A stretch of 43,901 nucleotides of DNA, taken from contig NZ_JABBPC010000026.1 of NCBI RefSeq assembly GCF_012927485.1, forward strand, positions 1 through 43,901. The letters are read 5' to 3'. The notes under the pieces are model-generated. The model ran no database searches, was not told the origin of the DNA, and saw only the letters and a list, made by a program, of their open reading frames with translations. This DNA is from Polaromonas sp. Its GTDB lineage: Bacteria > Pseudomonadota > Gammaproteobacteria > Burkholderiales > Burkholderiaceae_C. Shown piece by piece: positions 35,701 to 43,901 of this stretch. The stretch's first letter is position 1; each line of letters opens with the position of its first letter. Position numbers and translations under genes: made by a program.

Positions 35701-36116
35701 CTTCCCTAGGAACAAAGATGCGACTTGGCGGAATCGTCTGAGTATCAAGATAATCGCCCTTTTTGACCCGAATCGATTTTGGTGCAGACTTCAGAAATCT
35801 GGCGGAAAGATATTGATAAGCCTGCTGGGATGAGGGCTGAATCCCGGATAGGAACGTTGTGAAAGTATATGCGGCGGTAGACCTGATTAATGAAGTCGGC
35901 GAGCTACTTTTGTGTTTAAGGTTGGCGTTTTGCCATGCCTCTTTGTCTGCAGAAACAGCACGCTCCGTGACGTCTTATTTTTTTGCGTTCGGAGCGCTTG
36001 GCGAGATAGCGCCGCTGATGGCATTCCTTTGCCACGCGCCTTCCCGCCGAGCAGCGCTATAAGGACGCAGGGACAGGCCTGCCTTGCTCGGTGCCGTCGT
36101 GTCGCAATGACCGCGG
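35701..36116. other. Intergenic region between the penicillin-binding protein and lipA
   Basis: About 416 bp without a supported gene; the short plus-strand frames here look like chance. A 7-bp inverted repeat CGCTCCG/CGGAGCG (35961-35967, 35990-35996) encloses 22 nt with a run of T. A perfect palindrome TGACCGCGGTCA (36108-36119) overlaps the lipA stop codon. The promoter of the penicillin-binding protein should lie near 35720-35850 but was not clearly seen. Confidence 0.4.
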
Positions 36117-37178
36117 TCACTGCATGGCGGTGCCGGTAACGCCAGATATTCCGTCGGACACGTCCGCTATTTTTCCGGAAATACCTGCTGCGTGCGCCTG
36201 CTGGTCCGCGTGGTAGCTGGAGCGGACCATGGCGCCCACGGCAGCGTGGGAAAATCCCATTTCGTAAGCTTTTTCCTCAAACATCTTGAAGGTGTCCGGA
36301 TGCACATAGCGGCGAACTGGCAAGTGGGAGGTGGAGGGCGCCAGATATTGACCAATGGTCAGCATCTCGATGTCGTGCGCGCGCATGTCGCGCATCACTG
36401 CCAAGATTTCGTCATCGGTTTCTCCCAGGCCCACCATAATGCCGCTTTTGGTGGGCACGTTGGGGTGTAAGGCCTTGAACTTTTTCAGCAGGTTCAGGCT
36501 GAACTGGTAGTCGCTACCGGGGCGGGCTTCCTTGTACAGGCGCGGCGCGGTTTCCAGATTGTGGTTCATTACATCCGGCGGTGCAGAACTCAGGATTCCA
36601 AGCGCTCGGTCGTCGCGACCCCGGAAATCAGGCACCAGCACCTCGATTTGCGTCATCGGCGACAGCTCGCGGATGCGCTTGATGCAATCAACGAAATGCT
36701 GGGCGCCGCCATCGCGTAAATCGTCGCGGTCCACGCTGGTAATCACCACATATTTGAGCTTGAGCGTGGCAATGGTTTTGGCAAGATTTTCGGGCTCGTC
36801 CAGGTCCAGCGGGTCCGGGCGGCCATGACCCACATCGCAAAACGGGCAGCGACGCGTGCACTTGTCGCCCATGATCATAAAAGTGGCCGTGCCTTTGCCG
36901 AAGCATTCGCCAATATTTGGGCAACTCGCTTCTTCACACACCGTCACCAGCTTGTTGCTTCGCAAAATGTCTTTGATTTCATAGAAGCGCGTGCTGGGGC
37001 TGCCGGCTTTGACGCGAATCCAGTCGGGCTTTCTCAGCACCTCGCCGGCGACTACCTTGACTGGAATACGCGATAACTTGGCTGCCGCTTTCTGCTTGAC
37101 CAGAGGGTTGTAGGCTTCAAGGCTTTGGGCCTCGCGGACAACGGGGTTCGCTGAATTCTTGACTTCTGAGGGACTCAT
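36117..37178 (-). CDS. lipA: Lipoyl synthase
   Basis: A 353-residue radical-SAM enzyme that inserts two sulfur atoms into octanoyl groups on carrier proteins. The auxiliary iron-sulfur cluster that donates sulfur is held by Cys81, Cys86 and Cys92 ([12 protein letters not shown]). The radical-SAM cluster is CTRRCPFC (Cys107, Cys111, Cys114). The C-terminal serine ligand lies in MVRSSYHAD. An N-terminal extension of about 40 residues precedes the core. It follows lipB by 23 bp in the same transcript direction. Confidence 0.97.
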   Translation of the reverse strand: MSPSEVKNSANPVVREAQSLEAYNPLVKQKAAAKLSRIPVKVVAGEVLRKPDWIRVKAGSPSTRFYEIKDILRSNKLVTVCEEASCPNIGECFGKGTATFMIMGDKCTRRCPFCDVGHGRPDPLDLDEPENLAKTIATLKLKYVVITSVDRDDLRDGGAQHFVDCIKRIRELSPMTQIEVLVPDFRGRDDRALGILSSAPPDVMNHNLETAPRLYKEARPGSDYQFSLNLLKKFKALHPNVPTKSGIMVGLGETDDEILAVMRDMRAHDIEMLTIGQYLAPSTSHLPVRRYVHPDTFKMFEEKAYEMGFSHAAVGAMVRSSYHADQQAHAAGISGKIADVSDGISGVTGTAMQ

Positions 37179-37201
37179 GGTGTGTTTACTTCTGTATCAG
37201 G

Positions 37202-37876
37202 TTAGGGCGCCAGATAGGTGGCAAGCTTTTGGCCCAGCACGTCTGCCGTCTCTTGCCAGCTTGCCGATACCCCGATTGTAGAAAGGTCGGTAGTTTCTAA
37301 GCCCGCATAGCCGCAAGGGTTGATTCGCGAGAATGGTTCCAGATCCATCGCCACATTCAGCGCCACACCGTGATACGTGCAGTGGCGGCTCACCTTGATG
37401 CCCAGCGCGGCGATCTTTCCCAAGCCCTGGAAGGGGTCTGCCGGGTTCAACGGGCCGATCAATGCCGCATGCGACCCTGGGTCGTTCATCCGCACGTAAA
37501 TGCCCGGTGCGCCGGTGACGCGATGTCCGGTCACGCCAAAATGCGCCAGGGTCGCGATCACTGACTCCTCAATCTTATAAACGTATTCCTTGATGTAGTA
37601 ACCCGCCCGCCTGAGGTCGATCAAGGGATAGGCCACGACCTGGCCCGGCCCGTGGTAGGTCACTTGGCCGCCGCGATTGGCTTGCACCACCGGGACGTCG
37701 CCAGCGTTCAATATATGGTCACTTTTACCAGCTAGCCCCTGTGTATACACCGGAAAATGCTCACAAATCCATAGCGAATCAGGGGTCTCTGCAGTGCGGG
37801 CGTCGGTGAAGGCCTGCATGGCGGCGTAGGTTGGCAGGTAATCCACGCGACCGAGGTGGCGGGTTGCTATGGGCAT
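37202..37876 (-). CDS. lipB: Octanoyltransferase
   Basis: A 224-residue enzyme that moves octanoate from acyl carrier protein to lipoate-dependent proteins. The catalytic Cys188 lies in [13 protein letters not shown] and Lys154 in [12 protein letters not shown]. The [13 protein letters not shown] motif supplies the active-site histidine. The start was chosen at the ATG preceded by GAGG, giving [13 protein letters not shown]; longer in-frame versions overlap non-conserved sequence. LipB and LipA together make lipoate de novo. Confidence 0.96.
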   Translation of the reverse strand: MPIATRHLGRVDYLPTYAAMQAFTDARTAETPDSLWICEHFPVYTQGLAGKSDHILNAGDVPVVQANRGGQVTYHGPGQVVAYPLIDLRRAGYYIKEYVYKIEESVIATLAHFGVTGHRVTGAPGIYVRMNDPGSHAALIGPLNPADPFQGLGKIAALGIKVSRHCTYHGVALNVAMDLEPFSRINPCGYAGLETTDLSTIGVSASWQETADVLGQKLATYLAP

Positions 37877-38028
37877 AGAAACCTCATCTCGCTGAGTGTG
37901 CAGTTGTTCGAATAAGCTTCTGGCTGGGCGTTCCGGGCTGTTCCAACAACACAGATAACAGGGGATTCGATGCGCCGAACGCAAGCTTTCTGGGCAATCT
38001 GAGCGCCAGGGTCTTTAGTGAAAGGGTG

Positions 38029-38337
38029 CTACAAAACAACTTTGACCATCGGGTGTGTGGAGAGGGTGCGGTAGAGCTCGTCAAGTTGCTCGCGGCTGGT
38101 AGCCGTGACGGTAATGGTGACACCCAAATATTTACCGCCTTTGCTTTCACGCAGCTCGATGGTGGAGGCATTGAATGCCGGGTCGAAATGATGAGCAACA
38201 GCGGTGATGGCCTGCACCAGGCCCTCAACCTTAACGCCCATGACCTTGATGGGGAACTGCGACGGGTACTCAATCAGTGAGTTTTCGCGAGCTGTCTCAG
38301 CAGTAGCCTCGGGAAGATTTTTAGAAGAGGAATTCAT
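38029..38337 (-). CDS. DUF493 / YbeD family protein
   Basis: A 102-residue protein with the family stretches LIEYPSQFPIKVMGVK, FDPAFNASTIELRESKGGKYLGVTITVTATSREQLDELYRTLSTHPMVKVVL. YbeD has an ACT-like fold and is suspected of a role in lipoate metabolism because it commonly adjoins lipB, as here (152 bp upstream). Those 152 bp contain no supported gene, although many Burkholderiales have an aminotransferase gene there. Confidence 0.93.
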   Translation of the reverse strand: MNSSSKNLPEATAETARENSLIEYPSQFPIKVMGVKVEGLVQAITAVAHHFDPAFNASTIELRESKGGKYLGVTITVTATSREQLDELYRTLSTHPMVKVVL

Positions 38338-38433
38338 GTCGATTGCTCTCGTTTAGTTTACAGGTACGCAATGCACCCCCTGTACCGCCTCGGCCGGGCT
38401 GGCTTTCGTGGGGCGCACTCAACGTATCTCTCC

Positions 38434-38880
38434 TTAGACCAGAAAGATAACAGCCGCAATGGCCAGGGCACCGAGCGCCAGATTTACCAGGGACAACGAG
38501 GCGATTTGCCCGACGCGGCGACTCCCCTCGAGCCAATCGGAACCGCTGACCGCCTGCTTTAAGCGGCGGAACGGACCGAAATAAAGATGACCGAAAAGCG
38601 CGAACATTACCAGGCCGATGCCCAACATCAGGTGCCAGCCCGCAGGCGCCTTTTTCATTCCGACACCCAACAACATGGGCAGGCCCGTCAGCAGTAAAAC
38701 CAGTATGGTCCCCCACACCCCCGTAAAAAAGCGCTGGAGAATCTGCGCGATTAGTGGCAGGCGCTGCGGCGGCGCGAGCTGTTCAGCGGCCGCAGGGCGA
38801 AGGGCGAACAGCATAAAAGTGATTCCGCCCAGCCAGACGATGGCGGCAGCAAGGTGAAGAAATTTCATCAAGTTGTACAT
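38434..38880 (-). CDS. CopD-like / DUF2269-type membrane protein
   Basis: A 148-residue protein with four membrane helices and conserved histidines in the first (FLHLAAAIVWLGGITFMLFALRP) and third (WHLMLGIGLVMFALFGHLYFGPFRRL). This matches the CopD-domain family, thought to bind heme or copper in the inner membrane. The usual partner copC is not beside it. Start at the first ATG; an internal ATG four codons later is also possible. It lies 96 bp upstream of the DUF493 gene. Confidence 0.85.
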   Translation of the reverse strand: MYNLMKFLHLAAAIVWLGGITFMLFALRPAAAEQLAPPQRLPLIAQILQRFFTGVWGTILVLLLTGLPMLLGVGMKKAPAGWHLMLGIGLVMFALFGHLYFGPFRRLKQAVSGSDWLEGSRRVGQIASLSLVNLALGALAIAAVIFLV

Positions 38881-39063
38881 GGGCGATCTTTCGTGGGTTG
38901 GGGATGGCAGCTATCGCGCTACCGACATTTCACAATGTATACGACACAGCATGCCGGCGTGCCTCGAGCCAGGATTTCTACCTTGCCGGTGCGTGTTTTT
39001 GCCAGAAGCAACCGGTACTTAAATTCAAATGCCGGGTTCTATCAGCGCGATGGGGTTTCTACG

Positions 39064-39069
39064 TATAAT
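39064..39069 (+). promoter_or_regulatory. -10 element upstream of the ATP synthase operon
   Basis: A perfect TATAAT lies 54 bp before the atpI start. No convincing -35 hexamer was found at 16-18 bp upstream, so an activator or extended contacts may be needed. The rest of 38881-39123 holds no gene. Confidence 0.5.
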
Positions 39070-39123
39070 CAAAAGCTTTGCTAATACTGCGCTGTAACTT
39101 TCCCGTAATTTGTGACGTCTAAA

Positions 39124-39651
39124 ATGGCAAATTCGGTCAATCAATCCATCAATCGGCGTGGAGTGCAAGCGGTAAAGGTGGAAGTGCAGGTGGAGGATAA
39201 GGACGAGGACTTCAAGCCCTTAACGCGTGAAGAAGCGCAAAGGCTTCGTGAGGCGAAGCCTTTGGTCTCTCCTTGGGCGGTGTTGGCGGGGCAGTTGATG
39301 GTCGGCATTCTGGGGGCGTGTGTTGCCTGGGGTTTGACTGGAAGGCAAAGCGTGGGTTGGTCCGCGTTTTACGGGGCGCTTGTCGTGGTGATACCTGCTG
39401 CGTTGTTCGCGCGGGGATTGAGAAGTCAGTTTTCCTCCTTGAATGCTGCAACGGCTAGTTTTGGTTTTTTTGTGTGGGAGGCGGTGAAAATTGCTTTGAG
39501 CGTTGCGATGATGATCGCGGCGCCCCGATTGATTGCTGATTTGAGTTGGCTGGCCATGTTGGCGGGCTTGGTGTTAACTTTGAAAATGTATTGGCTGGCG
39601 CTTTGGTTGCGCCCCAAACGTACAACAGATTTGAGAGTTAGGAAGCGTTGA
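39124..39651 (+). CDS. atpI: ATP synthase subunit I
   Basis: A 175-residue membrane protein with four hydrophobic segments (SPWAVLAGQLMVGILGACVAWGLTG and WSAFYGALVVVIPAALFARG are the first two). It has an unusually long acidic N-terminus (VQVEDKDEDFKPLTREEAQRL). AtpI assists c-ring assembly. The start is uncertain: a GTG four codons upstream is possible, and neither has a strong ribosome binding site. The stop overlaps the leader of atpB by a few bases. Confidence 0.88.
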   Translation: MANSVNQSINRRGVQAVKVEVQVEDKDEDFKPLTREEAQRLREAKPLVSPWAVLAGQLMVGILGACVAWGLTGRQSVGWSAFYGALVVVIPAALFARGLRSQFSSLNAATASFGFFVWEAVKIALSVAMMIAAPRLIADLSWLAMLAGLVLTLKMYWLALWLRPKRTTDLRVRKR

Positions 39652-39653
39652 AT

Positions 39654-40538
39654 ATGTCCGCAGAAGAGCAAGCACCGACAGCCAGTGAATACATTGTTCA
39701 CCACCTGACGCACTGGCAAAACAAACCTCAAACGGAAATTGTTGACTTCACCGTCTTCAATATCGACTCGTTATTTTTCTCCATTCTCATCGGTGTTATT
39801 GGTTGTTTGCTGTTGTGGAAGGCAGCGCGCAACGCAACGTCCGGGGTGCCCGGTCGTTTTCAGGCGGCGGTTGAAATCCTGGTTGAGATGGTCGAAGGGG
39901 AGGCAAAGGGCATTGTTCACAACGCCAAGAGTCGCAAGCTTGTGGCGCCTTTGGCGCTGACGATCTTTGTCTGGATTTTTCTTCTGAACGCGATGGATTT
40001 GTTGCCGTTGGATTTACTGCCTCAGCTTTGGGCACTGATTTACGGTGCAACCGGACACGATGTAAGTCATGCTTACCTGCGCAGCGTACCAACCGCTGAT
40101 TTGTCCGTGACCATGGGTATGTCGGTTTCGGTCCTGGTAATTTGTCTTGTGTACAACGTCAAGAACAAGGGTATCGGCGGCTGGGCGCACGAGCTGGTTT
40201 CTGCTCCGTTCGGCACTAGCAAAAATCCGATTTTTGCACTGATTCTGGGGGTTATAAACCTGGCAATGCAGCTGATCGAATTTGTTGCCAAGACGGTGTC
40301 TCACGGCATGCGACTTTTTGGCAACATGTACGCCGGCGAGCTGGTGTTTATGTTGATTGCGCTACTCGGCGGTGCTTGGGCATTCTCGTTCCAGCCTGCC
40401 AGTTTGATGCTGCTGCTGCTGCATGTGGTGGCGGGGTGGTCGTGGGCTGTGTTCCACATTCTGATCATTACCCTTCAGGCCTTTGTGTTCATGATGTTGG
40501 CCCTGGTGTATATCGGGCAGGCGCATGACTCGCATTGA
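39654..40538 (+). CDS. atpB: ATP synthase F0 subunit a
   Basis: A 294-residue membrane protein with five to six helices. The proton-path arginine is in GMRLFGNMYAGELVF, and the C-terminal helix WAVFHILIITLQAFVFMMLALVYIG is conserved. It forms the half-channels beside the c-ring. The ATG after TTAGGAAG was chosen, giving MSAEEQAPTASEYIVHHL; it lies two bases after the atpI stop. Confidence 0.97.
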   Translation: MSAEEQAPTASEYIVHHLTHWQNKPQTEIVDFTVFNIDSLFFSILIGVIGCLLLWKAARNATSGVPGRFQAAVEILVEMVEGEAKGIVHNAKSRKLVAPLALTIFVWIFLLNAMDLLPLDLLPQLWALIYGATGHDVSHAYLRSVPTADLSVTMGMSVSVLVICLVYNVKNKGIGGWAHELVSAPFGTSKNPIFALILGVINLAMQLIEFVAKTVSHGMRLFGNMYAGELVFMLIALLGGAWAFSFQPASLMLLLLHVVAGWSWAVFHILIITLQAFVFMMLALVYIGQAHDSH

Positions 40539-40585
40539 AGCGCTGTTTGTTTGAGTTTTGTTTTCGTTTCTTTTTGGTATTTTAA

Positions 40586-40858
<273 letters not shown>

Positions 40859-40893
40859 GACTTCCTGCAACACCTCGTTGAGGGAGATGTACT

Positions 40894-41364
40894 GTGAACA
40901 TTAATGGAACCTTGGTGGCGCAAGCCATCGTCTTCGCACTGCTGGTGCTGTTCACGATGAAATTCGTGTGGCCGCCCATTACAACTGCATTGGACGAACG
41001 CGCCCGCAAGATCGCGGACGGCCTTGCAGCCGCCGATAAAGCCAGGTCTGAACTTTCCGTTGCCAACAAGCGCGTGGAAACAGAACTGGCGACGTCGCGG
41101 AACGAGTCGGCACTGCGTCTGGCCGAGGCCGAGCGTCGCGCCCACTCCCTGATTGAGGACGCCAAATCCAAGGCAACCGAAGAAGGGGCGAAAATCATTG
41201 CCGCTGCCAAGGTCGAAGCTGAGCAGCAAACCGTCAAGGCCCGCGAGATTCTGCGTGAGCAGGTTGCCGCATTGGCCGTCAAGGGTGCCGAGCAGATTCT
41301 GCGCAAGGAAGTCAATGCCGGTGTGCACGCTGACTTGCTGGGTCGCTTGAAGACCGAACTTTAA
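40894..41364 (+). CDS. atpF: ATP synthase F0 subunit b (GTG start)
   Basis: A 156-residue peripheral-stalk protein: one N-terminal membrane helix ([21 protein letters not shown]) then a long charged coiled coil rich in Ala, Glu, Lys and Arg. The start is a GTG, preceded by GAGGGAGA at the right distance, which gives the family N-terminus MNINGTL. It links F0 to F1 through the delta subunit. Confidence 0.96.
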   Translation: MNINGTLVAQAIVFALLVLFTMKFVWPPITTALDERARKIADGLAAADKARSELSVANKRVETELATSRNESALRLAEAERRAHSLIEDAKSKATEEGAKIIAAAKVEAEQQTVKAREILREQVAALAVKGAEQILRKEVNAGVHADLLGRLKTEL

Positions 41365-41376
41365 GCGAGCACACAC

Positions 41377-41907
41377 ATGGCCGAACTAGCCACCATTGCC
41401 CGTCCTTATGCTGAAGCCTTGTTCAAGGCTTCAGGGTCCGACTTGGGCGGCACCGCTGCCTGGCTCGACGAGTTGGCAGCGATTGCTGCTAATGCGCAGT
41501 TGCAGCAGTTTGTTGGGGACCCCGGTGTGACGGCGGTGCAGGCGTTTGACGTAATTTCCGGAGTCGTTAAAACGACGTTGCCGGAAGCCGCGAAAAACTT
41601 CCTGCGTGTCGTTATAGACAACGGTCGTATCAGCGTAGTGCCGGAAATAGCCGATCAGTTCCGTGCCTTGAAAAATGCACAGAGCGGCTCATCCGATGCC
41701 ACGGTATACAGCGCCTTTCCGCTTGAAGGTGCCGCGCTGACTGATTTGGCGGCAACGCTAGAAAAGCGCTTTGGACACAAGCTCAATGTCAAAGTTGAAC
41801 TGGAACCGGCCCTGATTGGCGGCGTCCGTGTCGTGGTGGGTGACGAGGTGCTGGACACTTCGATAAAGGCCCGTTTAGAGCAAATGAAAGTCGCGCTGAT
41901 TTCTTGA
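41377..41907 (+). CDS. atpH: ATP synthase F1 subunit delta
   Basis: A 176-residue protein starting [15 protein letters not shown], with the C-terminal [32 protein letters not shown] typical of delta/OSCP. It caps F1 and binds subunit b. Start twelve bases after atpF. Confidence 0.97.
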   Translation: MAELATIARPYAEALFKASGSDLGGTAAWLDELAAIAANAQLQQFVGDPGVTAVQAFDVISGVVKTTLPEAAKNFLRVVIDNGRISVVPEIADQFRALKNAQSGSSDATVYSAFPLEGAALTDLAATLEKRFGHKLNVKVELEPALIGGVRVVVGDEVLDTSIKARLEQMKVALIS

Positions 41908-41967
41908 TCTGACGCCTAGGCGTTGTATCGAGTTTTTGGCCAACAATATAGAAGGAAGGAAAGAGTC

Positions 41968-43521
41968 ATGCAACTCAATCCCGCAGAAATTTCTGAACTG
42001 ATCAAGAGCCGAATCGAGGGCTTGACAGTCAATGCCGACATCCGTAACCAGGGTACCGTGGTATCCGTTGCGGACGGCATCGTTCGCATTCACGGCTTGT
42101 CCGATGTGATGCAGGGCGAGATGCTGGAGTTTCCCGCCACTGCGGATGGGACGCCGACCTATGGCCTGGCACTGAATCTCGAGCGCGACTCGGTGGGTTC
42201 CGTGATTCTGGGCGAATATGAACACATTGCTGAAGGCGACACCGTCAAGTGCACGGGCCGTATTCTGGAAGTGCCAATCGGACCCGAGTTGCTTGGCCGC
42301 GTGGTCAACGCGCTGGGTCAGCCGATCGACGGCAAAGGGCCCATCAACGCCAAGTTGACTGACGTGATCGAAAAAGTGGCACCGGGTGTGATCGCCCGTA
42401 AATCGGTCGACCAGCCTCTGCAAACCGGATTGAAGTCCATCGATTCCATGGTGCCCGTGGGCCGCGGCCAGCGCGAGCTGATCATCGGTGACCGACAAAC
42501 CGGCAAGACCGCCGTGGCGATCGACGCCATCATCAACCAAAAGGGCACAGGCGTTTCTTGCGTCTATGTCGCGATCGGCCAAAAGGCCTCTTCGATCAAA
42601 AACGTGGTGCGCTCGCTGGAGCAGGCCGGTGCGATGGAGTACACCATTGTGGTGGCGGCATCGGCCTCCGAATCGGCGGCTATGCAATATGTCAGCGCCT
42701 ACTCGGGCTGCACGATGGGCGAGTACTTCCGCGATCGCGGACAAGACGCGCTGATCGTGTATGACGATTTGTCGAAGCAGGCCGTGGCTTACCGTCAGGT
42801 ATCGCTGCTTCTGCGCCGTCCTCCTGGCCGTGAAGCCTACCCCGGCGACGTGTTTTATCTGCACAGCCGTTTGCTCGAGCGTGCGGCCCGCGTCAACGAG
42901 AAGTATGTTGAAGACTTCACCAAAGGTGCCGTCAAAGGCAAGACTGGCTCGTTGACCGCACTCCCGATTATTGAAACCCAAGCCGGTGACGTGTCTGCTT
43001 TTGTGCCGACCAACGTTATTTCGATCACCGACGGCCAGATTTTCCTGGAAACCAGCTTATTCAATGCCGGTATCCGTCCTGCCATCAACGCCGGTATCTC
43101 GGTGTCGCGGGTCGGCGGTGCTGCTCAGACCAAGCTGATCAAAAACCTTTCTGGCGGTATCCGGACCGATTTGGCGCAGTACCGTGAACTGGCGGCGTTT
43201 GCGCAGTTCGCCTCTGATTTGGACGAGGCTACCCGCAAGCAACTGGACCGCGGCGCTCGGGTGACCGAACTGCTCAAGCAAGCCCAGTACTCACCCTTGT
43301 CTATTTCTAACATGGGTGCCACGCTGTTCGCGGTGAATAAGGGCTTCATGGACGACGTGGAGGTCAAGAAGGTGTTGGCGTTCGAGCACGGTTTGCATGC
43401 CTGGCTTAAAGATAAAAATGCCGCGCTGATGGCCAAACTTGAAGCCAACAAAGCCATGGACAAGGACGCTGAGGCGGAATTAAACGCGGCGGTGGTTGCA
43501 TTCAAGAAGTCGTTTGCCTGA
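41968..43521 (+). CDS. atpA: ATP synthase F1 subunit alpha
   Basis: A 517-residue nucleotide-binding subunit of the F1 hexamer. It starts [18 protein letters not shown] and has the P-loop [24 protein letters not shown], the YDDLSKQA region, and the [11 protein letters not shown] signature with the catalytic arginine that serves the beta subunit. The ATG after GAAGGAAGGAAAG gives the conserved start; the longer in-frame version is not conserved. Confidence 0.98.
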   Translation: MQLNPAEISELIKSRIEGLTVNADIRNQGTVVSVADGIVRIHGLSDVMQGEMLEFPATADGTPTYGLALNLERDSVGSVILGEYEHIAEGDTVKCTGRILEVPIGPELLGRVVNALGQPIDGKGPINAKLTDVIEKVAPGVIARKSVDQPLQTGLKSIDSMVPVGRGQRELIIGDRQTGKTAVAIDAIINQKGTGVSCVYVAIGQKASSIKNVVRSLEQAGAMEYTIVVAASASESAAMQYVSAYSGCTMGEYFRDRGQDALIVYDDLSKQAVAYRQVSLLLRRPPGREAYPGDVFYLHSRLLERAARVNEKYVEDFTKGAVKGKTGSLTALPIIETQAGDVSAFVPTNVISITDGQIFLETSLFNAGIRPAINAGISVSRVGGAAQTKLIKNLSGGIRTDLAQYRELAAFAQFASDLDEATRKQLDRGARVTELLKQAQYSPLSISNMGATLFAVNKGFMDDVEVKKVLAFEHGLHAWLKDKNAALMAKLEANKAMDKDAEAELNAAVVAFKKSFA

Positions 43522-43568
43522 GCTCGCCTGAATCGACGCAAGCGTTCTAGAAACCATTAGGAACCCAT

Positions 43569-43901
43569 ATGGCAGCAGGCAAGGAAATACGTGGCAAGAT
43601 CAAATCGGTAGAAAATACCAGGAAGATCACCAAGGCCATGGAAATGGTGGCGGCGTCCAAAATGCGCAAGGCCCAGGAGCGGATGCGTGCCGCTCGTCCT
43701 TACAGCGATAAGATCCGGAACATCACGGCCAACCTGAGTCAGGCCAACCCCGAATACACCCATGCGTTCATGGAATCCAATGAGGCCAAGACCACCGGGT
43801 TTATTGTGGTCACGACCGACAAAGGGCTGTGCGGTGGGTTGAACACCAACATACTTCGCGCGGTGACTGGCAAGCTCAAGGAGTTGCAGGCCGCAGGAGA
43901 A
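43569..43901 (+). CDS. atpG: ATP synthase F1 subunit gamma (partial, 5' part)
   Basis: The first 111 codons of the central rotor shaft: [25 protein letters not shown] and the conserved [13 protein letters not shown] are present. The window ends inside the gene. AGGAACCC precedes the ATG; 47 bp separate it from atpA. Confidence 0.97.
   Translation, partial: MAAGKEIRGKIKSVENTRKITKAMEMVAASKMRKAQERMRAARPYSDKIRNITANLSQANPEYTHAFMESNEAKTTGFIVVTTDKGLCGGLNTNILRAVTGKLKELQAAGE

Noticed and set aside
35859..36139. Short plus-strand frames in the gap before lipA
   Set aside because: They overlap each other, lack good ribosome binding sites and give no recognisable peptide.
37884..38273. A 129-codon minus-strand frame overlapping DUF493 and the gap to lipB
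   Set aside because: It is out of frame with DUF493 and Ser/Arg/Pro-rich, typical of an alternate-frame shadow; it is not the aminotransferase often found here.
41875..42981. A 368-codon open frame antisense to atpA
   Set aside because: It is a shadow of the strongly conserved atpA coding sequence, rich in His and Arg as expected from antisense reading.

Overview
The window looks like chromosomal DNA of a betaproteobacterium, most likely Burkholderiales and probably Comamonadaceae (Rhodoferax/Polaromonas-like). The reasons are the GC-rich coding style, a class I cytochrome c' very like that of Alcaligenes, a mannose-type EIIA - HPr - EI phosphotransfer cluster without sugar permeases, the DUF493-lipB-lipA order, and an S10 ribosomal cluster that stops after rpsQ. 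The family placement is inference. No phage, insertion sequence, CRISPR array, rRNA or tRNA was seen.

Layout. 1-5680: end of tuf, then rpsJ and, after a gap with its own promoter, rplC-rplD-rplW-rplB-rpsS-rplV-rpsC-rplP-rpmC-rpsQ, closed by a strong terminator. 5808-11425: peroxiredoxin, divergent cytochrome b561 and cytochrome c', divergent TlpA-like lipoprotein and DUF4197 protein, O-acetylhomoserine sulfhydrylase, and ompW with an FNR-type box upstream. 11432-14446 (minus): a cytochrome b561 fragment, a DedA-PAP2 fusion and a CaiB-type CoA-transferase. 14518-20431 (plus): a sigma54 activator followed by a four-gene operon (tandem rhodanese, OsmC, acyl-CoA-dehydrogenase-like flavoprotein, rubredoxin-reductase fusion). 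This operon has a textbook -24/-12 promoter and a long near-palindrome at the distance expected for an activator site. 20504-26290 (minus): PAS sensor kinase and LuxR-type regulator, then a Tat-exported binding protein, permease, ATPase and cyanase; the transporter/cyanase part has its own sigma54-type promoter and an 18-bp perfect palindrome about 91 bp upstream of the predicted start of transcription. 26399-29674 (plus): a lipoprotein and the EIIA, ptsH, ptsI cluster. 29811-38880: secreted esterase, AhpD-like protein, EamA transporter, large class A penicillin-binding protein, lipA, lipB, DUF493 and a CopD-like membrane protein. 39124-43901: ATP synthase atpI-B-E-F-H-A and the start of atpG.

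How they work together. The two ends are core housekeeping (translation, ATP synthesis). The middle 14.5-26.3 kb is the most interesting accessory part. Two facing operons, each with a recognisable sigma54 promoter, carry a sulfurtransferase/flavoprotein redox module and a cyanate uptake and breakdown module. Rhodanese chemistry (cyanide to thiocyanate, persulfide transfer) and cyanase chemistry (cyanate to ammonia and CO2) both concern small C-N-S compounds, so a joint nitrogen/sulfur scavenging or detoxification role is a reasonable hypothesis, but it is not shown by the sequence.
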